Part shown: positions 48,467-57,262 of the stretch, piece by piece
How positions within the stretch are numbered: position 1 is the stretch's first letter
Layout of the letters: every line of letters begins with the position of its first letter
Assembly (NCBI RefSeq): GCF_003931875.1
Contig: NZ_CP034245.1
Coordinates: 2,914,001-2,978,000 of the forward strand
DNA: 64,000 nt
Reading direction: 5' to 3'
From: Microbacterium sp. 10M-3C3
Lineage (GTDB): Bacteria; Actinomycetota; Actinomycetes; Actinomycetales; Microbacteriaceae
Program-made: the position numbers and the translations under genes
Notes under the pieces: generated by a model
Database searches by the model: none
What the model saw: the letters and a program-made list of their open reading frames with translations, nothing else
What the model was told of the DNA's origin: nothing

Positions 48467-49041
48467 CCACGGTGGCCCGCCTCGCTGTCGCTGCAGTCAC
48501 TGTTGCTGCCGCCTTCGCGGTCGACCAATTCACGAAGGCCTGGGCGCTGTCCTCTCTCGGCAATGGCCAGAAGATCGAGCTCGGCCTTGGGGTAACCCTT
48601 CGTCTCGTATTCAACCCCGGCGTCGCCTTCGGGCTCGGGGGTGACGTGGGAGCACCGCTCGTCATCGGCATCATGGCGCTCACCAGCGGACTTCTCGCGT
48701 GGATAGTCATCCGAGTTGTCCGAGGGCGCAACATGGGCGCCACCGCCTTCCTGGCCGTCGCGGCCGGCGGTGCGATCGGCAACCTGTGGGACCGCACCAC
48801 GCGCGCTCAAACCGGACCACTTAGCGGAGAGGTCGTCGACTTCATCGGCGTCGACTGGTTTGCCATCTTCAATATGGCTGACGTGTTCACTACGCTGGGC
48901 CTTCTCGGGTGGGCCGTTCTGCTCCTGGTGCAACGCGACGACACTCACACCCCTGCCTCCTCCGAAAACGCGTCCTCCTGTTCGCCGGCGGGGTCGCCCT
49001 TGACCGCAGTCAAATCACCGTCGACGACACCGCCTGGATGA
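48463..49041 (+). CDS. lspA: Lipoprotein signal peptidase II with aberrant C-terminal tail
   Basis: Aspartyl membrane peptidase removing lipoprotein signal peptides. Four helices and both catalytic motifs are present: GGAIGNLWDRTT and WFAIFNMADVF. Length is 192 residues, but after LLVQRDDTHTP the tail (SENASSCSPAGSPLTAVKSP) is read through DNA that encodes, in another frame, a DUF305-like fragment; the native end was probably lost. Second lspA copies travel with cadmium/mercury resistance genes. Overlaps cadD by 4 bases. Confidence 0.88.
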   Translation: MTTVARLAVAAVTVAAAFAVDQFTKAWALSSLGNGQKIELGLGVTLRLVFNPGVAFGLGGDVGAPLVIGIMALTSGLLAWIVIRVVRGRNMGATAFLAVAAGGAIGNLWDRTTRAQTGPLSGEVVDFIGVDWFAIFNMADVFTTLGLLGWAVLLLVQRDDTHTPASSENASSCSPAGSPLTAVKSPSTTPPG

Positions 49042-49079
49042 ACGCGATGATCCCCCACCACTCCCTCGCCATCACCCGG
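48957..49079 (+). pseudogene. DUF305-type fragment overlapping the lspA tail
   Basis: In a frame different from lspA, residues LLRKRVLLFAGGVA and ITVDDTAWMNAMIPHHSLAI match the metal-binding MIPHH segment of DUF305-family membrane proteins. It stops resembling the family after about 49079. A deletion probably joined lspA to the middle of such a gene. Confidence 0.6.
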
Positions 49080-49171
49080 GTCGTAGTGGTCGTTCGAGGT
49101 GATGACGTCTCCTGTTCGGATGGGAGCGGATGCGGGTCGTGTTCACAGGGCGACTGCGAACCTGGGCCGAC

Positions 49172-49576
49172 TTAGAGAGCAGCAAGAAGGTCGGTGCATG
49201 CCTGCTCGCAGCGGCGGCAGGATTCGGCGCACACGCGGCAGTGCTCGTGCATGTCTGCGTGCTGTTCGCACTCGGCGGCACAGGACGCGCAGGCGGTGCG
49301 GCAGGCTTCGAGCAAGGCGCGAACTGTCGCGACATCCGGCGCGGTTTGGCGGGAAAGCACTGCACCGGTGACGGCGCAGATATCTGCGCAGTCCGAGTTC
49401 TTCCGAATGCACGCAACGAGCTCCGCGACCATGTCTTCTCCGAGGCATGCATCTGCGCAGGCGGTACATGCCTGGGCGCATTCGACGCACGCCTCGATGC
49501 AGCGCAGAAGGGCGTCCTGTGCTGCGGCGAAACCGACTTTCGGGTGGGTGGCGAGCATTTGATCTGCAACAGTCAT
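49172..49576 (-). CDS. Four-helix-bundle copper storage protein (Csp/DUF326-like)
   Basis: Cys-rich protein of 134 residues with 18 cysteines spaced in CxxxC and CxxC steps along predicted helices (RCIEACVECAQACTACADAC, later EHCRVCAESCRRCEQAC). This matches copper storage proteins that sequester many Cu(I) ions. No signal peptide, so cytosolic. ATG 49576 has AAAGGAAAG upstream; the longer frame to 50020 is a shadow. Confidence 0.88.
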   Translation of the reverse strand: MTVADQMLATHPKVGFAAAQDALLRCIEACVECAQACTACADACLGEDMVAELVACIRKNSDCADICAVTGAVLSRQTAPDVATVRALLEACRTACASCAAECEQHADMHEHCRVCAESCRRCEQACTDLLAAL

Positions 49577-49614
49577 GGCGGCTTTCCTTTCTTCGGGGTC
49601 TTCCCCCGGTGCGG

Positions 49615-50517
49615 TCACGCTAGAGCGAGGTCGAGGATCGACGGAGGGGCTTGTGGTCTTTCGATGAGTGGTTGGTAGGCGGAGGGCAGCAGGCTGAGTC
49701 CGCTGTCGTCGACGATGAGGATGTCGCCAGCGTCGGTAATGGCGATTGCCTGCGCGGAGCCGTGCGCCGTGGCGATGTTTCGCCACGATGGATCGCGTGT
49801 CGTGCTCCTCCACAAGCTGCCTTTGCTTCCCACGCCGATCAGTTGCTGGCCGTCCGGGGACACAGCGATGAGGGACATGATCGGGCGGTCTGGCAGCGGT
49901 CCGAACGTCGCCCCTTGGTCGGTACTGACCTGAGGCCCGTCGGGCGTCGCGGCGATGATGCGTCCGGTGGCGTCGACGACCAGTGCGAAGGACAGCAGGG
50001 TTGCGCCCGTGGAAGACCACGTGGCGCCGCGGTCCGTGCTTGCCAGCATCTGGGCGCTACCGGTTTCTTGTCCGTACAGGGTGCCGTCCGGTGCGGCGGT
50101 GAGGACGTGAAAGTCTTTCTCGCCGGTGAACGCCACCGGCTCCCATGTCGTGCCGCCGTCGCTGCTGCGGATGATGCCGAGGTTCCCTTCCCCAAGCTCC
50201 CCGGGGGTGCCTCGGCCGGGATGGCCGGAGGCGATGAGAGTGTCGTCGACAGCGGTGAGGCCCATCGCGTCGAAGCCGTAGCTGCCGACGCGGGAGCCGA
50301 GTTGCCCGTCAGCGGTGGCGGCGTAGAGGCCCTCGTGGGTGCCGAGAAGGAAGCCGTCATCGTCTGGCGCGGGCACGATCGCGTGAACGTGAGACAGCGC
50401 CGTGTCGGTGTGGTCGCTGCCGGTCGATGGCGGTTCGGCTGCGGCGCAGCCGGTGAGCAGCAAGCTGGTGAGCGCGACGAAGCTCGCCGTCGCGCGCAGG
50501 TGGATGCGCATTCGCAC
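49615..50517 (-). CDS. F510_1955 family glycosylhydrolase-like lipoprotein
   Basis: Exported beta-propeller protein of 300 residues. Lipobox LLLTGC near residue 23; then sialidase/BNR-like repeats such as IIRSSDGGTTWEPV, MLASTDRGATWSS, QVSTDQGATFGP and LWRSTTRDPSW. The family regularly accompanies copper-resistance genes; enzymatic activity is unproven. It lies between the Csp and DUF305 genes, with a hairpin on its upstream side. Confidence 0.87.
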   Translation of the reverse strand: MRMRIHLRATASFVALTSLLLTGCAAAEPPSTGSDHTDTALSHVHAIVPAPDDDGFLLGTHEGLYAATADGQLGSRVGSYGFDAMGLTAVDDTLIASGHPGRGTPGELGEGNLGIIRSSDGGTTWEPVAFTGEKDFHVLTAAPDGTLYGQETGSAQMLASTDRGATWSSTGATLLSFALVVDATGRIIAATPDGPQVSTDQGATFGPLPDRPIMSLIAVSPDGQQLIGVGSKGSLWRSTTRDPSWRNIATAHGSAQAIAITDAGDILIVDDSGLSLLPSAYQPLIERPQAPPSILDLALA

Positions 50518-50531
50518 CCTTTCGATTCCAG

Positions 50532-50562
50532 GGTGAGGACGCCCTACCGGGGCGTCCTCACC
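50532..50562 (-). terminator. Hairpin after the DUF305 gene
   Basis: GGTGAGGACGCCC pairs perfectly with GGGCGTCCTCACC around a TACCG loop, 11 bases past the DUF305 stop and 15 bases before the next start. Position suggests termination of the DUF305 transcript or attenuation into the downstream genes. Confidence 0.7.
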
Positions 50563-50573
50563 GGTGGGGTGCG

Positions 50574-51188
50574 TTAGAGCTGCGCGAGCAGTTCCTGCAT
50601 CTTGGCAATTTCGGCGGTCTGCGTGTCGACGATGGTCTGCGCCATCGCGACCGCGTCAGCGTTCTGGCCGTTGTCGACTTCGTCCTGGGCCATCTGGATC
50701 GCGCCTTCATGGTGCATCGTCATCTGCTCGAGGAACAGCCGGGACGCCTCGGCGCCGGTGGCGGCTTCCAGCGCGGCCATGTCGTCCTCGCTCATCATGC
50801 CGCCGCCGTGGTCCATGCCTTCCATGCTGTCCATATCGGGCATGTCGGCGCCCCACTCGGTCAGCCAGGACTGCAGCTGGTCGATCTCGGGCTGCTGGGC
50901 GGCCTTGATGTCCGAGGCCAGGGTCAGCACACCCGGGTCGATGCCCTCCTTGTCCAGGATCATGTCAGCCATCTCGACGGCCTGCTGATGGTGGGGGATC
51001 ATCATCTGCGCGAACATCACATCCGCGTCGTTGAAGTCCGCCGTTACCGTGGACGATGAGGACGGGGACGAGCTGCTGCCGTGGTCCATGCCAGGCATGG
51101 ACTCCGAGCCGGAGCCGTCGGCGCAGCCGGCGAGGGTGAGGGCGGCGGCGAGGGTGAGCGCAGCGGTCGCTGCGGTACGAATCTTCAT
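50574..51188 (-). CDS. DUF305 metal-binding lipoprotein
   Basis: Lipoprotein of 204 residues: signal peptide with LTLAGC near residue 22, a Ser-rich linker, then two DUF305 repeats with metal-binding MFAQMMIPHHQQAVEMADMI and MTMHHEGAIQMAQDEV. Ferritin-like helical fold predicted to bind copper outside the membrane. Met/His-rich middle (MPDMDSMEGMDHGGGMM) fits copper binding. Confidence 0.9.
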   Translation of the reverse strand: MKIRTAATAALTLAAALTLAGCADGSGSESMPGMDHGSSSSPSSSSTVTADFNDADVMFAQMMIPHHQQAVEMADMILDKEGIDPGVLTLASDIKAAQQPEIDQLQSWLTEWGADMPDMDSMEGMDHGGGMMSEDDMAALEAATGAEASRLFLEQMTMHHEGAIQMAQDEVDNGQNADAVAMAQTIVDTQTAEIAKMQELLAQL

Positions 51189-51253
51189 CAGGGTTCTCCA
51201 AATACAGGGGTAGGTGAACGAACACCGGTCGCATCGACAGGTGCGTAAAGGCG

Positions 51254-51277
51254 GAGCCGGCAGGAGTGCGCCGGCTC
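51254..51277 (-). terminator. Hairpin after the DUF6153 gene
   Basis: GAGCCGGC and GCCGGCTC form an 8-bp stem with an 8-base loop 7 bases past the DUF6153 stop on the minus strand. No U-run. Confidence 0.5.
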
Positions 51278-51284
51278 GGCCGCA

Positions 51285-51713
51285 TCACCTACGACTGATG
51301 CAGAGAGCTGTGAGAGAAGGCGGCCGCGGCCTCGGCCTGCCGGGAAGCGCGGCACTGAGTGGCCGCGGGCGCGGCAGGACCGACAACCACACCTGGCTCG
51401 GGCGGAGTCGGGCCAGCAGCACGCTAGCCAGCAGTGCCAGCACACACGCCATGGCCAACATGTCGGCGTGGCCTGAGCCACAATCCGCACACCCTTCGTC
51501 CGTCACGGTGGCACCGGAATGGTGATCATCCGCGGTGGCGCTGGCGGTGGCGACGGTGGCTTGGTGGCCGGTGTTGGCGGCGGTGTGGGTGTTGAGGGAG
51601 TGCATGGCCAGCAGGCCGACGATGACCGCGCCGGTCAACGCGATAAGCAGCAGCAGCGTGCGGGCCATGGATCGACTGGCGTGGAGCCGGTCTGTCAGTG
51701 TGATCAGCGACAT
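51285..51713 (-). CDS. DUF6153-like small membrane protein
   Basis: Protein of 142 residues with two hydrophobic segments (LLLLIALTGAVIVGLLAM and MLAMACVLALLASVLLA) separated by a His/Ser/Cys-containing loop (DDHHSGATVTDEGCADCGSG). The C-terminal 30 residues are Arg/Pro-rich. GGAGGTGAC directly precedes ATG 51713. Members commonly occur in actinobacterial copper clusters, role unknown. Confidence 0.8.
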   Translation of the reverse strand: MSLITLTDRLHASRSMARTLLLLIALTGAVIVGLLAMHSLNTHTAANTGHQATVATASATADDHHSGATVTDEGCADCGSGHADMLAMACVLALLASVLLARLRPSQVWLSVLPRPRPLSAALPGRPRPRPPSLTALCISRR

Positions 51714-51748
51714 GTCACCTCCCTCCCTTCCACGGTACGTCACTCCTG

Positions 51749-53872
51749 TCAGCGATCGGCAACTGCGTCCGGGCTGAGGTCCAGGCGTCGCAGCAGTTGA
51801 GCATTGAGGGCCACGACGATGGTGGACAGCGACATCAGAATGGCGCCGACAGACATCGGCAGCACAAACCCGACGGGGGCGAGCACCCCGGCGGCCAGGG
51901 GGACGGAGATGAGGTTGTACCCGGCGGCCCACCACAGGTTCTGCTTCATCTTGCGGTAGCTGGCGCGAGACAACTCGATCACCGACAGCACGGAGCGGGG
52001 ATCGTCACTGGCAAGAATGACACCGGCGGACGCTATCGCCACATCAGTGCCCGCACCGATGGCGATACCGACGTCGGCTTGCGCGAGAGCCGGTGCATCG
52101 TTGACCCCGTCACCGACCATGGCGACCTTGCGGCCTTCGCTTTGAAGCTCCTTGACCTTGGACGCCTTGTCCTCCGGCCGGACCCCGGCGAAGAACCGGT
52201 CGATACCGAGGTCGGCGGCGACGGAGGCGGCGACCGCTTCGGCGTCTCCGGTGATCATGACGACCTGTACACCCCGCTGATGTAGCGCGTCGACGGCCGC
52301 GCGGGATTCGGGACGGATCTCGTCCGCCAGGCGCAATGCCCCTGCGACCTGCCCGTCGACGAGAACGTGCAGGATGATCGCGCCCTCCTTGCGCCACTCA
52401 TCCGCGACCGGCAGCTCGGCCGCGCCCTCCTGCTTCAGCATGTACGGGCCGCCGACCTGGACGGTGCGACCGGTCACCCGCGCACGGACACCGACGGCCG
52501 GTGAGGACTGAAAGTCGACGGCAGCGGGAACGGTGAACTGCTTCTCCTGCGCGGCGTTCACGATCGCCCGAGCCAGAGGGTGTTCCGAGTCTGCTTCGGC
52601 GGCGGCGGCCCACGTGAGCAGCTCGTCTGCATCGATACCAGCGGCCGGGTCGATCGCGGTGACGGCGGGGGTGCCCTTGGTGAGGGTGCCGGTCTTGTCG
52701 AACAGGACCGTGTCGACGGTGCGCATGCTCTCCAGCGCGAGGCGGTCTTTCACGAGCACACCGCCGCGGGCGGCGCGCTCGGTCGCGATGGACACCACCA
52801 GCGGGATGGCAAGGCCCAGGGCATGCGGGCAGGCGATGACGAGGACGGTGATGGTGCGGATCACGGCTTGGTCGGGGAGCCCGACCAAGGTCCAGACCGT
52901 GGCTGTGATCGCGGCCGCCCCGAGAGCGAACCAGAACAGCCACCCGGCGGCACGGTCCGCGAGGCGTTGCGCGTGAGAGGAGGAGTTCTGCGCTTCGGTG
53001 ACGAGTTTCTGGATGCCGGCCAGCGCGGTGTCCTCCCCGACCGCAGTGATTTCGACCCTCACCCCGGAGTCGGTGGCGACGGTGCCTGCGATGACCTGGT
53101 CGCCGTCGCTGCGGCGAACCGGGCGGGATTCGCCAGTGATCATCGACTCGTCCATGCTGGCCGACCCCTGCACGATCCGACCATCCGCGGGGACCCGCCC
53201 GCCGGGGCGGACAACGACGACGTCACCAACTTGCAGATCGGCGGGGGCGACGGTGACAGTGCTGTCGCCCTCGACCTTTTCGGCCTCGTCGGGTAGGAGC
53301 GCGGCGAGGGAGTCCAGGGCGGAGGTGGTCTGGGCGAGGGAACGCATCTCGATCCAATGCCCGAGGAGCATGATGACGATCAGCAGCGCCAGCTCCCACC
53401 AGAAGTCCAGCTCGTGGTGCAGCAGCCCTATGCTGGCCCCCCACGAGGCGAGGAATGCGACGGTGATCGCGAGGGCGATGAGGAGCATCATGCCGGGCTT
53501 GCGGGCACGGAGCTCGCTGACGGCACCGGTGAGGAACGGGGCACCACCCCACACATACATGACGGTGCCGAGGATGGGGGACACCCATTCCACCCATGCG
53601 GCGTCGGGCAGCGGGTATCCAATCAGCATCGAGAACATCGTGGAGAACCCCACGACCGGCACAGCGAGAATCAGCATGATCCAGAACAGGCGCCGGAACC
53701 GGGCAACGTGATCGCCGTGTCCGGCGTGCCCGCCGTGGTCGGCGTGGCCGTGTCCGGACTGTCCGGCGGCGGGTGCCCGCTCGTCTTCGCTCTGCGGGTG
53801 ACTCATCGCCGCGTGGTCGTGTTCGGCGGTGGCCGCCGGGGCGTGGTGGTTGTGGTGGTCGTGCTGGCTCAT
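51749..53872 (-). CDS. copB: CPx-type copper-translocating P-type ATPase, CopB-like (CPH)
   Basis: Membrane ATPase of 707 residues. A His-rich cytoplasmic N-terminus (HDHHNHHAP, GHGHADHGGHAGHGDH) replaces the MxCxxC domain. Ion motif CPH in LVIACPHALGLA marks the CopB group; TGES, DKTGTLTKG, SEHPLA and GDGVNDAPALAQADVG are all intact. ATG 53872 has AAGGAGG upstream; the frame goes further to 53947. Substrate is probably Cu(I)/Cu(II) or Ag. A few dozen bases downstream of copA. Confidence 0.93.
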   Translation of the reverse strand: MSQHDHHNHHAPAATAEHDHAAMSHPQSEDERAPAAGQSGHGHADHGGHAGHGDHVARFRRLFWIMLILAVPVVGFSTMFSMLIGYPLPDAAWVEWVSPILGTVMYVWGGAPFLTGAVSELRARKPGMMLLIALAITVAFLASWGASIGLLHHELDFWWELALLIVIMLLGHWIEMRSLAQTTSALDSLAALLPDEAEKVEGDSTVTVAPADLQVGDVVVVRPGGRVPADGRIVQGSASMDESMITGESRPVRRSDGDQVIAGTVATDSGVRVEITAVGEDTALAGIQKLVTEAQNSSSHAQRLADRAAGWLFWFALGAAAITATVWTLVGLPDQAVIRTITVLVIACPHALGLAIPLVVSIATERAARGGVLVKDRLALESMRTVDTVLFDKTGTLTKGTPAVTAIDPAAGIDADELLTWAAAAEADSEHPLARAIVNAAQEKQFTVPAAVDFQSSPAVGVRARVTGRTVQVGGPYMLKQEGAAELPVADEWRKEGAIILHVLVDGQVAGALRLADEIRPESRAAVDALHQRGVQVVMITGDAEAVAASVAADLGIDRFFAGVRPEDKASKVKELQSEGRKVAMVGDGVNDAPALAQADVGIAIGAGTDVAIASAGVILASDDPRSVLSVIELSRASYRKMKQNLWWAAGYNLISVPLAAGVLAPVGFVLPMSVGAILMSLSTIVVALNAQLLRRLDLSPDAVADR

Positions 53873-53912
53873 CGGAGCCTCCTTCTCTGGGTGCGCCGGT
53901 GCGGCGGCACGT

Positions 53913-56177
53913 TCAGGCCGGTTGGGGCACGGGAACAAGGGTCGCACGGGCGGGTGCCGGGTCGGGTCGGAACCGGCGCAGCCGAAGGCTGTTGGTCACC
54001 ACGAACACCGATGACAACGCCATCGCCGCCGCAGCGACGAGAGGATTGAGCAGGCCGGCCATGGCTATCGGAATGGCGGCGACGTTGTACGCGAACGCCC
54101 AGAACAGGTTTCCCTTGATGGTGCCGAGAGTGCGGCGGGCGAGGCGGATCGCGTCCACGACGACGGTCAGGTCGCCGGAGACGATGGTGATGTCGCTGGC
54201 TGCGATCGCGGCGTCCGTGCCTCCACCCATGGCCAGGCCGAGGTCGGCGGCGGCGAGGGCGGCGGCGTCGTTGACGCCGTCACCGACCATCGCGACAACG
54301 TGCCCGTCGTCCTGGAGCTGGCGGATCACGTCGAGCTTTCCGGCGGGAGTGACCTCGGCGTGCACGTCGGAGATACCTACCTCGGCGGCGATCCGCGCGG
54401 CGGTGGTGGCGTTGTCGCCGGTCAGCAGCACCGGGCGCAACCCGAGCGCCTGGAAGCGGGTGATCGCGGCGGCGCTGGTCGGCTTCACGGTGTCGGCCAC
54501 CCCGATTGCGCCGAGGTACTCTCCGTCGCGACCGACCGCGATTGCGGTACCACTCTGCGCGAGAGCGCGCAGCTCAGCGGCGGCTTCGACCGGCGGGTGG
54601 ATGCCCCACTGATCGGCCAGCCAGGACGCTCGGCCGGCGACGATCGCCGCCCCGTCCACGATGCCCTGGACGCCGAACCCGGCGTGCGACGCGAAGCTGT
54701 CCGCGTAACCGCTCGCGGGTGCAGCAGTGACGACGGCGCGGGCGACCGGATGCTCAGATCCCGACTCGACCGCCCCAGCAACGCGCAGCAGTTCGTCCGG
54801 GGTGACGTCGTGGGCGGGGCGAATGTCGGTGACGGTCATCTGACCGGTGGTGACGGTGCCGGTCTTGTCCAGCACGATCGTGTCGATCGTGCGGGTCTGC
54901 TCCAGCACCTGCGGTCCGCGGATCAGAATTCCCAGCTGGGAACCGCGGCCGGTCCCGACCAGCAACGCGGTGGGGGTGGCGAGCCCGAGCGCGCACGGGC
55001 AGGCGATGATCAGGGTGGCAACGGCCGCGGTGAAGGCCAGCTCGAGCGAGGCGCCGGCGATTGTCCAGCCGAGGAACGCGGCCACGGCCAGTCCGATGAC
55101 GATGGGGACGAAGACGGCAGAGACGCGGTCAGCGATGCGCTGCACCTTGGCCTTGCCGGTCTGGGCTTCCTCCATCAGCCGGCGCATGCGGGCAAGCTCT
55201 GTGTCCACGCCGACCCGGGTGATTTCGACGATGAGGCGACCGCCGACGTTCACCGTGGCGCCGACCACACGGGAACCGGGGGTGACCTCGACGGGCACTG
55301 ATTCTCCGGTGAGCATGCTGGCGTCGATCGCGGAGGAACCATCGATCACCAGACCGTCAGAGGGAATCTTCTCCCCCGGTCGAACCAGTACGGTGTCTCC
55401 GACCGCGAGCTGCGCGACCGGCACTGTCCGTTCGACGCCGTCGACGAGTTTTGTGGCGTGCTTCGCGCCCATCTCCAGCAGCGCCCGCAGCGCCTCCGAC
55501 GATGATTTTTTCGCGCGCGCTTCGGCGTACCGTCCGGCGAGGATGAATACGGTGACCAGCGCCGCGACTTCCAGGTAGATCTCGTGGCCGCCCGCCTGCG
55601 GGGCGCCGACGAGGGTAAAGGTCATCGTCATCCCGGGCATGCCTGCCCCGCCGAAGAACAGTGCGTACAGGGACCACCCGAACGCGGCGATCACGCCGAC
55701 GCTGATGAGGGTGTCCATGGTCGCCGCGCCGTGACGGGCGTTGACCGCCGCGGCCCGGTGGAACGGCCACGCCCCCCATACCGCGACCGGCGCGGTGAGC
55801 GTGAGGGCCAGCCACTGCCAGTACTCGAACTGCAACGCGGGGACCATCGACAGCACCGCCACCGGCAACGACAGTGCGGTACTGATCAGCAGGCGCCGCC
55901 GCAGCGTCCCGACCTCGCCGTCCTCTCGGTCCGGGGTGTTCTCATCGATGTCATCGCTCGTCGGCGGTGCGGGAAGGGCTGCCTGGTATCCGGCGGATTC
56001 GACGGCGGCGATGAGGGTGGCGGGGTCGACGTCGTGCCCGCGAACACGCGCTTTTTCGGTGGCGTAATTCACCGACGCTTCCACACCGGGAAGCTTGTTC
56101 AGCTTGCGTTCGATCCGGGTCGCGCACGACGCGCACGTCATCCCGGAGATATCGAGCTCGACGTCGACCGTGCTCAT
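53913..56177 (-). CDS. copA: Cu(I)-exporting P-type ATPase CopA
   Basis: Copper exporter of 754 residues: one N-terminal heavy-metal-associated domain ([20 protein letters not shown]), eight helices, phosphatase loop LTGESVP, CPC ion site ([16 protein letters not shown]), DKTGTVT phosphorylation site, SGSEHPVA and [17 protein letters not shown]. All catalytic residues are present. It overlaps copZ by 4 bases, and copB follows 40 bases on. Confidence 0.95.
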   Translation of the reverse strand: MSTVDVELDISGMTCASCATRIERKLNKLPGVEASVNYATEKARVRGHDVDPATLIAAVESAGYQAALPAPPTSDDIDENTPDREDGEVGTLRRRLLISTALSLPVAVLSMVPALQFEYWQWLALTLTAPVAVWGAWPFHRAAAVNARHGAATMDTLISVGVIAAFGWSLYALFFGGAGMPGMTMTFTLVGAPQAGGHEIYLEVAALVTVFILAGRYAEARAKKSSSEALRALLEMGAKHATKLVDGVERTVPVAQLAVGDTVLVRPGEKIPSDGLVIDGSSAIDASMLTGESVPVEVTPGSRVVGATVNVGGRLIVEITRVGVDTELARMRRLMEEAQTGKAKVQRIADRVSAVFVPIVIGLAVAAFLGWTIAGASLELAFTAAVATLIIACPCALGLATPTALLVGTGRGSQLGILIRGPQVLEQTRTIDTIVLDKTGTVTTGQMTVTDIRPAHDVTPDELLRVAGAVESGSEHPVARAVVTAAPASGYADSFASHAGFGVQGIVDGAAIVAGRASWLADQWGIHPPVEAAAELRALAQSGTAIAVGRDGEYLGAIGVADTVKPTSAAAITRFQALGLRPVLLTGDNATTAARIAAEVGISDVHAEVTPAGKLDVIRQLQDDGHVVAMVGDGVNDAAALAAADLGLAMGGGTDAAIAASDITIVSGDLTVVVDAIRLARRTLGTIKGNLFWAFAYNVAAIPIAMAGLLNPLVAAAAMALSSVFVVTNSLRLRRFRPDPAPARATLVPVPQPA

Positions 56178-56497
56178 GCGGGGCTACCTGCCACGGTGTA
56201 GCCGGCCTCCTCGACCGCGGCTTTCACGGCGTCAGAGTCGATCGGCGCGGCGCTGTGAATGGTGACCCGTGACATACCGCCGGCGTTCAGGTCCACCGTG
56301 ACGTTCTCCACACCGTCGATCGCGGTCAGCTCCTCCGTGACGCTCGCCACGCAATGCGAGCACGTCATACCGGCCACGAAGACGTCTTCAGTGACCGCAG
56401 TTGAGGTCGCTGCGGGAGCCTCGGTGGACGCAGATGTGGCGCAGCAGGCGCAGCCAGCGTTGGTGTCTTTCAGACCGAGGTCGATGCGGTCAGTCAT
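56174..56497 (-). CDS. copZ: CopZ-like copper chaperone with N-terminal Cys extension
   Basis: Heavy-metal-associated protein of 107 residues. The HMA domain has [18 protein letters not shown] near residue 43; before it an unusual 40-residue Ala/Thr-rich extension carries a GCACC motif, a possible extra metal site. ATG 56497 has AAGGAG; 4-base overlap with copA implies coupled synthesis and direct copper handover. Confidence 0.9.
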   Translation of the reverse strand: MTDRIDLGLKDTNAGCACCATSASTEAPAATSTAVTEDVFVAGMTCSHCVASVTEELTAIDGVENVTVDLNAGGMSRVTIHSAAPIDSDAVKAAVEEAGYTVAGSPA

Positions 56498-56527
56498 GAT
56501 GTGCTCCTTCAAGCGGATTCGGTGTGA

Positions 56528-56809
56528 TCAAGAACGGACGAGTCGGGCGATGGCGTCGTTGGCCTCACGGATCTTCTCCGCAGCTACCTGGCCACCTTCG
56601 GCGCTCGCTTCCGCGACGCAGTGGCTCAGGTGGTCGCCCAGCAGGGACAGCGCCACTGTTTCCAGGGCCTTCGTCGCGGCAGACACCTGCGTGAGGATGT
56701 CGATGCAGTACTTGTCTTCGTCGATCATCCGGGCGATCGCGCGCACCTGACCCTCGACCCGACGCAGTCGCTTCTGCAGGTCGTCTTTGTTGCCGTCGTA
56801 TCCGTTCAC
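56528..56809 (-). CDS. csoR: CsoR copper-sensing repressor
   Basis: Cu(I)-responsive repressor of 93 residues. Ligands C35, H60 and C64 match the CsoR Cys-His-Cys trigonal site (KYCIDILTQVSAATKALE, LLGDHLSHC). Start GTG 56809 lacks a ribosome site, and the operator palindrome (56819-56835) lies just upstream beside a TATGGT -10-like box, so translation may be leaderless. First gene of csoR-copZ-copA-copB. Confidence 0.93.
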   Translation of the reverse strand: MNGYDGNKDDLQKRLRRVEGQVRAIARMIDEDKYCIDILTQVSAATKALETVALSLLGDHLSHCVAEASAEGGQVAAEKIREANDAIARLVRS

Positions 56810-56818
56810 AGATATACC

Positions 56819-56835
56819 ATACCCCCCTAGGGTAT
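56819..56835. promoter_or_regulatory. CsoR operator
   Basis: ATACCC-CCCTA-GGGTAT is an inverted repeat with a 5-base spacer, typical of CsoR binding sites, 9 bases upstream of the csoR start and overlapping its probable -10 region. It resembles the CstR operators at 46477-46529. Confidence 0.85.
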
Positions 56836-56917
56836 TGATAGCAACAGGACGGGGTAATCACCTCGCACCCGGCGTACAGCGTTCTGTTTATTCAGCGTTC
56901 TCTGTATTTTCGGTGTC

Positions 56918-57262
56918 ATGTCCACCGCGACCGCTACCGCCACCGTGACGCACACTGCTGCACTTGCCCGCCTGGGCCACGCACTCTCTGACCCGACGCG
57001 CGCGGGCGTCCTCCTGGCGCTGCGCGAAGCACCCGCCTACCCCTCGGACCTGGCCGACGCCCTTGCCGTCTCTCGTCAGGTCATGTCGAACCAGCTCGCG
57101 TGCCTGCGCGGCTGTGGCCTCGTCGAGGCTGTGCCCGATGGTCGACGGACCTGGTATCGACTCGCCGACGCACACCTGGCCCCCGCCCTCGACGAGCTGC
57201 TGCGCGTCGTCCTCTACGTCGAGCCCGGCTGCTGCGCCGGAGAGAGCTGCACCTGCGCATGA
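56918..57262 (+). CDS. ArsR/SmtB-family metal sensor with Cys-rich tail
   Basis: Winged-helix repressor of 114 residues. Core LARLGHALSDPTRAGVLLAL and VSRQVMSNQLACLRGCGLV; cysteines 62 and 66 in the recognition helix resemble CmtR, and the tail ends in CC..C.C (PGCCAGESCTCA), giving up to six thiols for a soft metal such as Cd, Pb or Bi. It starts at ATG 56918 without ribosome site (likely leaderless) and overlaps the CDF gene by 4 bases. Confidence 0.87.
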   Translation: MSTATATATVTHTAALARLGHALSDPTRAGVLLALREAPAYPSDLADALAVSRQVMSNQLACLRGCGLVEAVPDGRRTWYRLADAHLAPALDELLRVVLYVEPGCCAGESCTCA

